A stretch of 64,000 bases of DNA from Nocardioides sp. W7 (GCF_022919075.1 NZ_CP095078.1:4650001-4714000), one strand, 5' to 3'. Positions 40,644 to 49,288 are shown, counted from the stretch's first letter. Program-made: numbers and translations. Notes: generated by a model from the letters alone, not told the origin.

Positions 40644-42602
40644 CTAGGTGGGTCGGGGATCGCCGTGCTCGGCGGCATACGGGAGCCGCACCAGCTCCAG
40701 CACGTGCTGGGCGGGTGAGCCGGGCGGCGCGACCAGGACGAGACCCGCGCCGTTGCTGCGCCGCGGGATCATCTCGTCGTAGAGGACCTGGACGCCCGCG
40801 CTGCCGAGGTGGGTCACGCCGCCGAGGTCGACGACCACGCCGATGGTGCCGCCTCGGGTGGCGTGCGAGAGTCGGCGCCGCAGCTCGTCGGCGCACCGGT
40901 GGTCGAGGGCACCGCGCACCTGGACGACCCCGCCGTCCTGGTGCAGCTCCATCGGCTCGCTGGGCACGGACGCTGCGGTCGCCGAGCCCTTCAGGAGGTC
41001 GACCGGCGTGCTCGGCCGCTGCCGCAGCACCGCCCGGGTGCCGTGCTCGTCGTGGCTGACGCTCAGGTCGTCGGAGAACCCGCTGGCCATGGCCAGGCCC
41101 CGGCCGCGACCCCCGGCCGGGCCCGGCCGGCGCCAGGTGCCGCGGTCGGCCACCTCGATCTCCACGACACCGCCGGGCAGCAGGCGGGCGGTCACCGAGA
41201 CCACGGCCTCCTGCCGCGACCGCTCGGGCTCGTAGGCGTGCTCGACGGAGTTGCTGACGAGCTCACCGACCGCGTGCTGCAGCGCCAGCTCGTCGATCTG
41301 TCCCACGCCGAGCCCGGCCAGCCAGTCGCCCAGGTTCTGCCGGACCGCCCGCAGCGTGTCGGGGAACGCCGGCACGGTCATCTCGAGCGGCTCGGGAAGG
41401 CGCACCCGGGCGGCTGCGAGCAGCGTGATGTCGTCGTCGTACCCCGCGGCCGCGATGAGCTGCTCCACCGCGGTGCGCGCGAGCCGCTGCACCGGGTGCT
41501 CGTCCGGCCGATCACCGGCCCGCGCATCGAGACGCACCGTCTCCGCCGCCACCCGGGCGAGGTCGAGGGTGTTCTGCACCGGCGTGCGACCGGGACGCTC
41601 CACGAGACCGTCGCTGTAGAGCAGCACGATGTCGTCGAGCGCGATCCGGTGCTCGCCGAGGACGAAGGGCAGCCCGGAGCCCAGAGCTCCGGACCCGGTG
41701 ACGGGGAGGTACGTCGCCTCGCCCGCCGCCGAGACCACCAGCGGCGGAGGGTGACCGGCGGTGCAGTAGGTCAAGGTGCCCGCGGCGGGGTCGAGCAACG
41801 CGGCACAGACGGTGGCGGCCCGCGCCTGCGGCACCCGGGTCGTCCGGCCCTCGAGCAGCTCCAGGGCGGCGACCAGGTCGCCACCCGCGCGGACCCGCTC
41901 CTCGAAGAGGGTCCGCAGCTCCCCCATCGCGACCGTCGCCCGGACTCCGTGACCCACGACGTCGCCGACCACCAGCACGATCCGGCCGTCGGGCAGGGCG
42001 ATGGCGTCGAACCAGTCGCCGCCGGCCCGCGCGCCGTCCTCGGCGAGCAGGTAGCGAGCGGCGAGCTGGACACCCGGCGCCAGTGGCAGGCCCTCGGGCA
42101 GCAGCGCGTCGTGCAGGCTGACCAGGTTGTCCCGGGCCAGGTCGAGGCGGTGCTGGAGCTCCTGGGACCGGCGCTCCGCGCGAGCACGGGTCCGAACCTG
42201 CTCGGTGACGTCCACGGCCTGGCTGACCACGCCGCGGACCGAGCCGTCGGGGGCGAGACTGGGCACGAGCGAGAAGCTCAGCCAGGCCTCGGTGCCACCG
42301 TCCTCGACGGGGGCGCGATGCCAGATCCGGCCGTGCACGGGCTCCGCCGTCCGGTAGGTGTGCTCGGTCCAGGCCGCGATCTCCGCGGCGGCCCCGCGCA
42401 GCGCCGTCGCCACCTCGACGCCGACCCGGTCGCCGTACACCTGACGCGCCGCCTCGTTGAGTGCCGTGATGACGAGATCCGGCCCCTCACAGACGGCCAG
42501 GAGCGACGGCGCCTGCTCGAAGGCGCCGAGCACCGACTCCGGGTCGGTCCCCGCGCCGAGCAGGTGGTCGAGCTGAGCATCGAGCTCGTCGTCCGCGCTC
42601 AC
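40644..42602 (-). CDS. PAS-SpoIIE phosphatase-HATPase-STAS partner-switching protein
   Basis: A 652-aa multidomain protein. A PAS-like domain (about 20-130), a coiled linker, a PP2C/SpoIIE phosphatase (about 175-385; GGDWFDAI, VVGDVVGHGVRA, GHPPPLVV and LYSDGLVE motifs), an RsbW-like HATPase (about 400-520; N-box ELVSNSVEHAY, G1 EVADRGTWR, G2 GRGLAMA) and a C-terminal STAS (about 545-645) follow one another. Phosphatase, anti-sigma kinase and anti-anti-sigma modules on one chain suggest a complete switch. Start GTG 42602 has GGAGGGAGA about 3 nt upstream; an in-frame ATG 24 bp earlier is weaker. Confidence 0.88.
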   Translation of the reverse strand: MSADDELDAQLDHLLGAGTDPESVLGAFEQAPSLLAVCEGPDLVITALNEAARQVYGDRVGVEVATALRGAAAEIAAWTEHTYRTAEPVHGRIWHRAPVEDGGTEAWLSFSLVPSLAPDGSVRGVVSQAVDVTEQVRTRARAERRSQELQHRLDLARDNLVSLHDALLPEGLPLAPGVQLAARYLLAEDGARAGGDWFDAIALPDGRIVLVVGDVVGHGVRATVAMGELRTLFEERVRAGGDLVAALELLEGRTTRVPQARAATVCAALLDPAAGTLTYCTAGHPPPLVVSAAGEATYLPVTGSGALGSGLPFVLGEHRIALDDIVLLYSDGLVERPGRTPVQNTLDLARVAAETVRLDARAGDRPDEHPVQRLARTAVEQLIAAAGYDDDITLLAAARVRLPEPLEMTVPAFPDTLRAVRQNLGDWLAGLGVGQIDELALQHAVGELVSNSVEHAYEPERSRQEAVVSVTARLLPGGVVEIEVADRGTWRRPGPAGGRGRGLAMASGFSDDLSVSHDEHGTRAVLRQRPSTPVDLLKGSATAASVPSEPMELHQDGGVVQVRGALDHRCADELRRRLSHATRGGTIGVVVDLGGVTHLGSAGVQVLYDEMIPRRSNGAGLVLVAPPGSPAQHVLELVRLPYAAEHGDPRPT

Positions 42603-42702
42603 GCGTCTCCCTCCGTCGTACCGCATCCTGCCCGAGCGGATTTTCGCCGCGCTTCGGGGGCGGTCGTCCTGAGGTAACCCCAGGGTGCGGTAAGGAAACG
42701 GG

Positions 42703-42718
42703 CCACCCGAAGGGGTGG
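42703..42718. promoter_or_regulatory. TCACCC-N4-GGGTGA box 5 (two outer changes)
   Basis: CCACCC-GAAG-GGGTGG lies in the divergent region between the SpoIIE-type gene (101 bp upstream of its start) and the second sigma gene (140 bp before its start). Confidence 0.35.
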
Positions 42719-42858
42719 TTTCCCCCACCTCCGGCTTGCCCCGCCCGGTGACCGGGTAGCGGACGGTCAGACAGGTTTCCGCCCGGTGACGGCACGGCCT
42801 GCGACACCCCTCGCTGGAGCAGACGGCGAGGACCACCATCTCGGGATGGGATCGCTCC

Positions 42859-43701
42859 ATGACACCTCCACTCGTCACGTACGACGTCGCCTCGACCGAG
42901 CACCGCCACTCCGAGGCGGGCCGGTCCGCCAGCCGCAACGGCGATCGGGGACTGACCCGGCAACAACGCTCCGAGCGCACCACCGAGCTCCTGGCGCGTG
43001 CATCGGAGGCCGACGAGGAGACCCGCCGGCGGCTGCTGGAGGACGTCGTACTCATCAACCGCGGCGTCGCCGAAGCGGTGGCCTCGCGCTACCGCAACCG
43101 TGGCATCTCCCAGGACGACCTCGTCCAGGTGGCCTACGAAGGACTCACGAAGGCCGTGATGCGCTTCGACCCGCAGCTGCGCAACGACCTGCTCACCTAC
43201 GCGGTCCCCACCATCCGCGGAGAGCTCCAGCGCTACTTCCGCGACCAGGGCTGGACGGTCCGGCCGCCGCGCCGGGTCCAGGAGCTGCAGTGGCGGGTCA
43301 ACCGGGCCCTGGAGGACCTCGGCCAGGAGCTGGGCCGGGAGCCGAGTGACGACGAGCTGATGGCCCACCTCGACATCGACGTCAAGGAGTACCGCGAGGC
43401 GCTCGAGGCTTTCGGCTGCTTCCAGCCCACCTCGCTCGACCTCCCCGTCGGCCGGGAGTCCGCGACCACGCTCGGCACCCTGATCCCCGACGACTGCGAC
43501 GACCGGACCGCCGCGGACGCGCGGGTCGCCCTGGCGCCCGTGGTCCGACGGCTCTCCGAGCGGGACCGCAGGATCCTCTACCTGCGCTTCTTCGAGGATC
43601 GCACCCAGGAGGAGATCGGCGCGGACCTCGGCGTCACCCAGATGCAGGTCTCCCGGTTGCTCTCGAGGATCCTGCACGACATCCGCGCCGAGGTCGGCTG
43701 A
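42859..43701 (+). CDS. SigB/SigF-type sigma factor, paralogue 2
   Basis: A 280-aa stress-type sigma. Region 2 is LINRGVAEAVASRYRNRG with QDDLVQVAYEGLTKAVMRFD, then YAVPTIRGELQRYFRDQGWT, PPRRVQELQWRVN, region 3 (LGQELGREPSDDELMAHLDI) and region 4 (LSERDRRILYLRFFEDRTQE, then EIGADLGVTQMQVSRLL). Its N-terminal 30 residues are poorly structured. It is followed 5 nt later by the GAF-ANTAR gene, so the two are probably one operon. It is similar in motif order to the sigma gene at 38875. Confidence 0.93.
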   Translation: MTPPLVTYDVASTEHRHSEAGRSASRNGDRGLTRQQRSERTTELLARASEADEETRRRLLEDVVLINRGVAEAVASRYRNRGISQDDLVQVAYEGLTKAVMRFDPQLRNDLLTYAVPTIRGELQRYFRDQGWTVRPPRRVQELQWRVNRALEDLGQELGREPSDDELMAHLDIDVKEYREALEAFGCFQPTSLDLPVGRESATTLGTLIPDDCDDRTAADARVALAPVVRRLSERDRRILYLRFFEDRTQEEIGADLGVTQMQVSRLLSRILHDIRAEVG

Positions 43702-43706
43702 GACAG

Positions 43707-44438
43707 ATGGTCGACGACAAGCGGTGGGCGGCGTACTTCGCCCAGGTCGCCGAGGACCTGCTGGCCGACCCGGGCGAGGTCACCTTCGCCCGGGTCGTCC
43801 ACCGCGCCGTCGACGTCGTGTCCGCCGCCGACCACTGCGGCATCACCCTGCGTCAGCGAGGTGGGCGCAGCGAGACCGTCGCGGCGACCGACGACCTCGT
43901 CAGCGAGGTCGACGCCGCCCAGTACTCCCTCGGCGAGGGTCCCTGCCTCGAGGCGGCCTTCGAGTCGGGGAGCTGCCTTGCCGACGACCTGCGCAGCGAC
44001 GGCCGATGGCCGCGCTGGTCGCGGGCCGCCACCCGGCGCGGCATCCACTCCGTGCTCGCGATCCGCCTGCACGCCGAGAACCGCACCCTCGGCGCCCTGA
44101 ACCTCTACGCAGAGCGGTCCGGCGCGTTCGACCCGGACACCGTCGACACCGCATTGATCTTCGCCAGCCACGCCGCCGAAGCGCTCAGCAAGGCGCGCCT
44201 GGTCAGCAACCTGGAGGCCGCCCTGGAGTCTCGGCACGTCATCGGGATGGCCCAGGGCGTCCTCGCGGTGCGCTACGACGTGTCGTACGAGTCGGCCTTC
44301 ACCGTCCTGCAGCGCTACTCCAACGACCACAACGTCAAGCTGCGCGAGGTCGCCCGGATGGTGCTGGAGACCCGGGCGCTGCCGAGCGCCCGACTCGGCC
44401 GCGTCGACGCCGATCTCGGCGACCTGGACCCGGCCTGA
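43707..44438 (+). CDS. GAF-ANTAR transcription antitermination regulator
   Basis: A 243-aa cytoplasmic regulator. A GAF domain (about residues 20-160; SLGEGPCLEAAFESGS and RGIHSVLAIRLHAENRTLGALN are typical) precedes an ANTAR RNA-binding domain (about 170-235; ESRHVIGMAQGVLAVRYDVS with the conserved Ala and Lys/Gly positions, then AFTVLQRYSNDHNVKLREVA). ANTAR proteins bind tandem hairpins in mRNA and prevent termination. The target transcript was not identified. It is linked to stress sigma paralogue 2. Confidence 0.9.
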   Translation: MVDDKRWAAYFAQVAEDLLADPGEVTFARVVHRAVDVVSAADHCGITLRQRGGRSETVAATDDLVSEVDAAQYSLGEGPCLEAAFESGSCLADDLRSDGRWPRWSRAATRRGIHSVLAIRLHAENRTLGALNLYAERSGAFDPDTVDTALIFASHAAEALSKARLVSNLEAALESRHVIGMAQGVLAVRYDVSYESAFTVLQRYSNDHNVKLREVARMVLETRALPSARLGRVDADLGDLDPA

Positions 44439-44482
44439 GCGCGGGCCCGGGGACATTGGGGCGCGCAGGTAGCATCGCGCCC

Positions 44483-45295
44483 GTGCTGCGCGACTCCCGG
44501 CCCCGGCCGCTCCACCTGTGGGCCGTCGCGCTGGTGTTGTCCGCCGCCATGCTCGCGGGCTGTGGCGCCGACGACGGCTCGGGGCCGGACCCGATCGACG
44601 CGGTCGAGGCGCCCGAGAACCAGGTCTGCCGTGTGCTCGAGCCCGAGGACGTCGCCGAGTCCAGCAACGCCAGTCCGGTCGTCGACTGCGCCGAGCCGCA
44701 CACGGCACAGACCTTCGCGGTCGGCGACCTGCCCGCCACCTTCGACGACGTCGAGCACGACGACCCGCGGCTGGGCTCGTTCGCCTACCGCGCCTGCTCC
44801 GATGCGTTCATGACCTTCCTCGAGGCCGACGAGAGCACCGTGATGAGGACCGTCGTGAGCTGGGCCTGGTTCCGGCCCTCGCCGCGGGCCTGGGACGAGG
44901 GCGCGCGCTGGTACCGCTGCGACCTGGTCGGCGGCGGCGAGCAGTCCGAGTCGTACCTCGACCTGCCGTCCGACGCGGCCGGAATGCTCGAGGGACTGCC
45001 CGACGACCGGTGGATGGCCTGCGTCGCGGGCCCGAGCGTCCCCGGCGCACCCCGGATCCCCTGCTCGGAGAAGCACGACTGGCGTGCGGCCACGACGATC
45101 ACCGTGGCCGGCAAGGAGGCGCCGTACCCCGGCGATCGGCTGGTCGAGGTCACCACCCGTGACTTCTGCTCGAAGTCGGTCGGGGCCTGGCTGAAGTACC
45201 CCGTCAAGTACGACTTCGCCTACACCTGGTTCCGCGAGGCCGAGTGGGACGCGGGCAACCGGCGCTCGGTGTGCTGGGCGAAGACCTCCCAGTGA
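44483..45295 (+). CDS. septum-formation family lipoprotein, copy 1
   Basis: A 270-aa lipoprotein (LVLSAAMLAGCGADDGSGP, lipobox MLAGC). The extracellular part matches the actinobacterial septum-formation family (PF13845-like): CRVLEPEDVAESSNASPVVD and CAEPHTAQTFAVGDLP, then CACVAG-like GWMACVAG and CSEKHDWRAATTI, ending CWAKTSQ. At least seven Cys residues suggest disulfides. It starts at GTG 44483 and overlaps the next gene by GTGA. Its cellular role is inferred from the family name only. Confidence 0.78.
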   Translation: MLRDSRPRPLHLWAVALVLSAAMLAGCGADDGSGPDPIDAVEAPENQVCRVLEPEDVAESSNASPVVDCAEPHTAQTFAVGDLPATFDDVEHDDPRLGSFAYRACSDAFMTFLEADESTVMRTVVSWAWFRPSPRAWDEGARWYRCDLVGGGEQSESYLDLPSDAAGMLEGLPDDRWMACVAGPSVPGAPRIPCSEKHDWRAATTITVAGKEAPYPGDRLVEVTTRDFCSKSVGAWLKYPVKYDFAYTWFREAEWDAGNRRSVCWAKTSQ

Positions 45296-46104
45296 GGTCG
45301 CTGCTGATCGCGGCGGCGGCCGCGGCACTGCTGGCCGGTTGCGCCGGTGACGGCCAGTCCCCGGCCGGGCCGCCCCCGTCCCCCACCCCGGCCGTGCTGC
45401 CGACCGCGACCGAGGCCCCGCTCCCACCGGACGGGGCCTGCTACCGCCTGCGGTACGCCGAGGCGCTCGCCCCCACCAACGACCGCGAGCCGGTCGACTG
45501 CGCGGGACGGCACCTGTCGCAGACCTTCGCGGTGGGCCGGCTGGACACCGTCGTCGACGGTCACCTGCTCGCCGTCGACTCGGTCCGGGTCCGCGAGCAG
45601 GTCGCGCGCAGATGCCCGGCGGCGCTCGGCGACTTCCTCGGCGGCTCCGAGGAGGACCGGCGGCTGAGCATGCTCCGCGCCGTCTGGTTCACCCCGACCG
45701 TGGAGGCGTCGGACAGCGGCGCCGGCTGGTACCGCTGCGACGTGATCGCCCTCGCCGGAGCCGAGCGGCTCGCTCCCGTGACCGGCACGCTCGCCGACGT
45801 CCTGGGCCGGGCCGAGGGCCGTGACCGCTGGGGGATGTGCGGTACGGCGGCCCCCGACGCCCCCGACTTCGCGCGGGTGGCCTGCTCGGCCGAGCACTCG
45901 TGGCGCGCGGTCTCCGTGGTCGACCTGCCCCCGGGGGCGTACCCCGGCGCGGCCGACGTACGAGAGGCCGGCCAGGCACCGTGCGAGGACGCCGGCCGCG
46001 ACGCCGCCGACGACCCACTCGACTACCGGTGGGGCTACGAGTGGCCGACCGCCGAGCAGTGGCAGGCCGGCCAGACCTACGGCCGCTGCTGGGCTCCCGA
46101 CTGA
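45292..46104 (+). CDS. septum-formation family lipoprotein, copy 2
   Basis: A 270-aa lipoprotein (LLIAAAAAALLAGCAGDGQS, lipobox LLAGC). After a Pro-rich linker the domain repeats the layout of the preceding gene: CYRLRYAEALAPTNDREPVD, CAGRHLSQTFAVGRL, WYRCDVIAL, WGMCGTAAP, CSAEHSWRAVSVVDLPPG and a final CWAPD. The shared length and Cys spacing indicate a tandem duplication followed by divergence. Coupled by GTGA to copy 1. It ends just before a large palindrome. Confidence 0.76.
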   Translation: MRSLLIAAAAAALLAGCAGDGQSPAGPPPSPTPAVLPTATEAPLPPDGACYRLRYAEALAPTNDREPVDCAGRHLSQTFAVGRLDTVVDGHLLAVDSVRVREQVARRCPAALGDFLGGSEEDRRLSMLRAVWFTPTVEASDSGAGWYRCDVIALAGAERLAPVTGTLADVLGRAEGRDRWGMCGTAAPDAPDFARVACSAEHSWRAVSVVDLPPGAYPGAADVREAGQAPCEDAGRDAADDPLDYRWGYEWPTAEQWQAGQTYGRCWAPD

Positions 46105-46107
46105 GAG

Positions 46108-46252
46108 GCCGACCCGTCACTTTCTCGGGCCTTTTCGCGGTGTGTCGCGTCGAGATTGACGGTTCGCTGAGCAGTACGCCGGCGTCCGGTCACCGAACCG
46201 TCAATCCTGCGTCGACACACCGCAGAAATGGGCGAGAAAGTGACGGGTCGGC
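46108..46252. repeat. 145-bp imperfect palindrome (MITE-like)
   Basis: Two 59-nt arms (46108-46166 and 46194-46252) match at 49 of 59 positions as an inverted repeat around a 27-nt loop. The outer 20 bp, GCCGACCCGTCACTTTCTCG, are perfect. It fills the space between the converging lipoprotein and era genes. No ORF or transposase is inside. Confidence 0.9.
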
Positions 46253-46258
46253 GTGGGG

Positions 46259-47176
46259 TCAGAAGCCGAGCTTGCGGAGCTGGCGGGGGTCGCGCTGCCA
46301 GTCCTTGGCGATCTTGATGTGCAGGTCGAGGTAGACGGGCGTGCCGAGCAGGGCCTCGATCTGCTGGCGGGCGGCGGTGCCGACCTCGCGGAGCCGAGCG
46401 CCCTTGTGGCCGATCATGATGCCCTTCTGGGAATCGCGCTCGACGTAGAGGTTGGCGTGGATGTCGAGCAGCGGCTTGTCCTCGGGACGGTCCTCGCGCA
46501 GGCCCATCTCCTCGACCACGACGGCGATGGAGTGCGGAAGCTCGTCGCGCACTCCCTCGAGCGCGGCCTCGCGGATCAGCTCGGCGACGATCGCCTCCTC
46601 GGGCGCGTCGCTGAGCTCGCCGTCGGGGTAGAGCTGCGGGCCCTCCGGGAGCAGGCCGACCAGCAGGTCCTCCAGCAGCGAGACCTGGTCGCCGGCCTTC
46701 GCGGAGACCGGGACGATCTCGGCCCACTCGATGCCGGTCTCGCCGGCGAGCCGCTGGATGTCGAGCAGGTGGCTCCCGATCTGCTCGGGGGTCGCCAGAT
46801 CGGTCTTGGTGGCGATGGCGACCTTGACGGTCCGCTTGACCTTGGCCATCTCCTTGACGATGAACCGGTCGCCGGGGCCGATCTTCTCGTTGGCCGGGAA
46901 GCAGACCGCGACCACGTCGACCTCGGCCAGCGTGGTCTTCACCAGGTCGTTGAGCCGCTCGCCGAGCAGGGTGCGCGGCCGGTGCAGACCCGGGGTGTCG
47001 ACCAGGATCAGCTGGGCGTCCGGACGGTGCACGATGCCGCGTACGACGGTGCGGGTGGTCTGCGGCTTGGAGCTGGTGATCACGACCTTCTGACCCACCA
47101 GCGCGTTGGTCAGCGTCGACTTGCCGGCGTTGGGTCGCCCGACGAACGAGGCGAATCCGCTCTTGTGCTCGCTCAT
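46259..47176 (-). CDS. era: GTPase Era
   Basis: A 305-aa ribosome-biogenesis GTPase that binds 16S rRNA near its 3' end. G1 is GRPNAGKST, G2 the TTRTVVRGI region, G3 DTPGLHRP, G4 ATKTDL and G5 SAK. The C-terminal KH domain has GIMIGHKGARLREVG. Length is typical. The ATG overlaps the stop of the siderophore-interacting protein gene, so they are co-translated. Confidence 0.97.
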   Translation of the reverse strand: MSEHKSGFASFVGRPNAGKSTLTNALVGQKVVITSSKPQTTRTVVRGIVHRPDAQLILVDTPGLHRPRTLLGERLNDLVKTTLAEVDVVAVCFPANEKIGPGDRFIVKEMAKVKRTVKVAIATKTDLATPEQIGSHLLDIQRLAGETGIEWAEIVPVSAKAGDQVSLLEDLLVGLLPEGPQLYPDGELSDAPEEAIVAELIREAALEGVRDELPHSIAVVVEEMGLREDRPEDKPLLDIHANLYVERDSQKGIMIGHKGARLREVGTAARQQIEALLGTPVYLDLHIKIAKDWQRDPRQLRKLGF

Positions 47177-47952
47177 GTGTGGTCCCTTGCTGCGTCGTAG
47201 TCGGCCCAGATCTGCTCATCGCTCTTGCCTGCTGCCTTGCCGGCCCGCCAGATCGGGCCGGGGTCGACCGCGCGGGGCTGGCGCTGCGCACCGCCCCGCC
47301 AGTAGCCCATCACGTCGTACGCCGTGGACGGCAGCTGCCGCTCGCGCATCAGGTGCTTGCGGATCGCCCGCATCTGCGCGGACTCGCCGGCCATCCAGAA
47401 GTAGCCCGGGCCCTCGGGCCAGACCAGGTCCTCGACCACCTCGGCGAGCGCACTCTGCCCGTCGCCGGGCTGGGCCAGCCAGGTCACCTCGACGCCCTCG
47501 GGCAGGTAGCCCGCGGGGCGCTCGGGCACCTCGGCCCAGATCCGGGTGGGCAGCGCGGTCTCGGAGGAGATCCGGGCCATCGCCGGCAGCGCGGTGAGGT
47601 CGCCCACCAGCATCAGCCAGCCGGCGTCCGCGGGTGGCAGGAAGGAGCCCTTGGGCTCGGTCACGGTGACGGTCTCCCCGACCACCGCGCCGTCGCGCTG
47701 CGCCCACTCGGTGACCAGGCCGACGTCGTGCACCACGACGTCGAGGGTCAGCTCACCGTCGGCCCAGGCGCGCACCGTGTAGTAGCGGCTCTGGAACTGC
47801 CCGGGGACGACCAGCCCGACCCATTCGTCGCTGACCCCGGTCGAGGCGAACTCCGCCAGGCCGGGCCCGCCGAGCACCAGTCGCAGCAGGTGCGGCGAGA
47901 GCCGGTCCCGCCGCAGCACCTGCGCGTCGTACTGCTGGGACCTCGTGCTCAC
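47173..47952 (-). CDS. siderophore-interacting protein (FAD-binding ferric reductase family)
   Basis: A 259-aa SIP-family reductase (ViuB-like). The N-terminal FAD-binding barrel shows RLVLGGPGL and SRYYTVRAW, and the C-terminal NAD(P)H domain has WLMLVGDLTALPAMARIS, the characteristic GDxTALPA block, with YFWMAGESAQMRAIRKHLM. Such enzymes reduce ferric siderophores to release iron. No iron box was seen upstream. It is ATGA-coupled to era, an unexpected partner. Confidence 0.86.
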   Translation of the reverse strand: MSTRSQQYDAQVLRRDRLSPHLLRLVLGGPGLAEFASTGVSDEWVGLVVPGQFQSRYYTVRAWADGELTLDVVVHDVGLVTEWAQRDGAVVGETVTVTEPKGSFLPPADAGWLMLVGDLTALPAMARISSETALPTRIWAEVPERPAGYLPEGVEVTWLAQPGDGQSALAEVVEDLVWPEGPGYFWMAGESAQMRAIRKHLMRERQLPSTAYDVMGYWRGGAQRQPRAVDPGPIWRAGKAAGKSDEQIWADYDAARDHT

Positions 47953-48001
47953 CGGACGAGGCTACCGGTGCACCCGCTCGAACCGATAAGCGTCGGAAGC
48001 C

Positions 48002-49288
48002 TCAGAAACGCGGACGAAGCGGGTAGCCGCTCGTCCCGTCGTCGGTGGTCCGGGTGGCGAGCACGTGGTGGAGCTGGATCTCGTTGCGCTCGAAGCCGAT
48101 CCGGGAGCCGGCCATGTAGAGGCCCCACACCCGGGCCGTCCCCTCGCCCACCTCGGCGACGCAGGCATCCCAGTTCTCCGCCAGGTTGCGACACCACTCG
48201 CGCAGCGTCAGCGCGTAGTGGGCGCGGAGGTTCTCCGTGTGCATCACCTCGAGGCCGGCGTTCTGGGCCGCGGTGACGATGGTGCCGGACCCGCTGAGCT
48301 CCCCGTCGGGGAAGGCGTAGCGGTCGATGAAGGCACCCGTCTCCGTGGCCCGGTTGTGCGGGCGGGTGATGCAGTGGTTGAGCAGTCGACCGCCGGGGCG
48401 CAGCCGGCTGCGCAGGAACTCGAAGTACGCCGGGTAGTGCTTCACGCCGACGTGCTCGGTCATCCCGATCGAGCTGACGGCGTCGAAGTCGTCCTCCAGC
48501 ACGTCGCGGTAGTCGAGGTGCCGCACCTCGGCCAGGTCGCCGAGCCCGGCCTCGTCGATGGCCCGCTTGGCCCACTCCGCCTGCTCGCGGGAGAGGGTCA
48601 CGCCCAGGACCTGCACGCCGTAGTGCTTCGCTGCGTGCATGACCATGCCGCCCCAGCCGCAGCCGACGTCGAGGAGCCGCTGACCGGGCTGCAGGTCGAG
48701 CTTGCGGCAGACCAGGTCGAACTTCTCCGCCTGGGCCTCCTCCAGCGTCGCGTCCTCGGTGGGGAAGACCGCGCAGGTGTAGGCCATCGACGGGCCGAGC
48801 ACCATCTCGTAGAAGGCGTTGGAGACGTCGTAGTGGTGGTGGATGGCCTCGGCGTCGCGGGTCATCGAGTGCCGCAGCCCCTCCACGGCCCGCCGCCAGC
48901 GCGGCAGGTGCTCCTCGGGCGGCGGCGGGGGCGGCCGGAGCAGGTTGCCGAGGCCGAGCCCGCGCACCAGGTGCAGCGCCTCGGCGGGGGTCGGCGTGCG
49001 GAAGCGCAGGTGGTTCATGAGCAGCAGCATCGCGTCGTACGGGTCACCCGGATGAACGCCGGTCAGGTGCAGGTCGCCGGCGACGTAGGCACGTGCCATG
49101 CCGAGGTCCCCCGGGGCCGTCAGGAGGTAGCGCAGGCCGCGCTCGGACACCAGATTCAGACCGAACTCGGCGTCCTCGGGCCCGGCGCTGCTGCCGTCGT
49201 ACGCCGTGAAGCGCACCGGCATGCCGTCGCGCAGCAGGGAGGCGACCGCCTCCCCGATCGAGATCGTGGGTCGCTGCAGGAGGGTCAT
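48002..49288 (-). CDS. cyclopropane-fatty-acid-synthase family methyltransferase (TmsB-like)
   Basis: A 428-aa SAM-dependent lipid methyltransferase. The N-terminal cap domain (about 1-130) ends in a proline run (RPPPPPPEEH). The catalytic domain has HHYDVSNAFYEMVLGPSMAY, motif I LLDVGCGWGGMVMHAA, GVTLSREQAEWA, SSIGMTEHVG and FPDGELSGSG. It overlaps the downstream end of a FAD oxidoreductase gene. That pair fits tmsB-tmsA (bfaB-bfaA), which make 10-methyl branched fatty acids (tuberculostearic acid) from oleoyl lipids. Pathway assignment is from synteny and family, not shown directly. Confidence 0.85.
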   Translation of the reverse strand: MTLLQRPTISIGEAVASLLRDGMPVRFTAYDGSSAGPEDAEFGLNLVSERGLRYLLTAPGDLGMARAYVAGDLHLTGVHPGDPYDAMLLLMNHLRFRTPTPAEALHLVRGLGLGNLLRPPPPPPEEHLPRWRRAVEGLRHSMTRDAEAIHHHYDVSNAFYEMVLGPSMAYTCAVFPTEDATLEEAQAEKFDLVCRKLDLQPGQRLLDVGCGWGGMVMHAAKHYGVQVLGVTLSREQAEWAKRAIDEAGLGDLAEVRHLDYRDVLEDDFDAVSSIGMTEHVGVKHYPAYFEFLRSRLRPGGRLLNHCITRPHNRATETGAFIDRYAFPDGELSGSGTIVTAAQNAGLEVMHTENLRAHYALTLREWCRNLAENWDACVAEVGEGTARVWGLYMAGSRIGFERNEIQLHHVLATRTTDDGTSGYPLRPRF

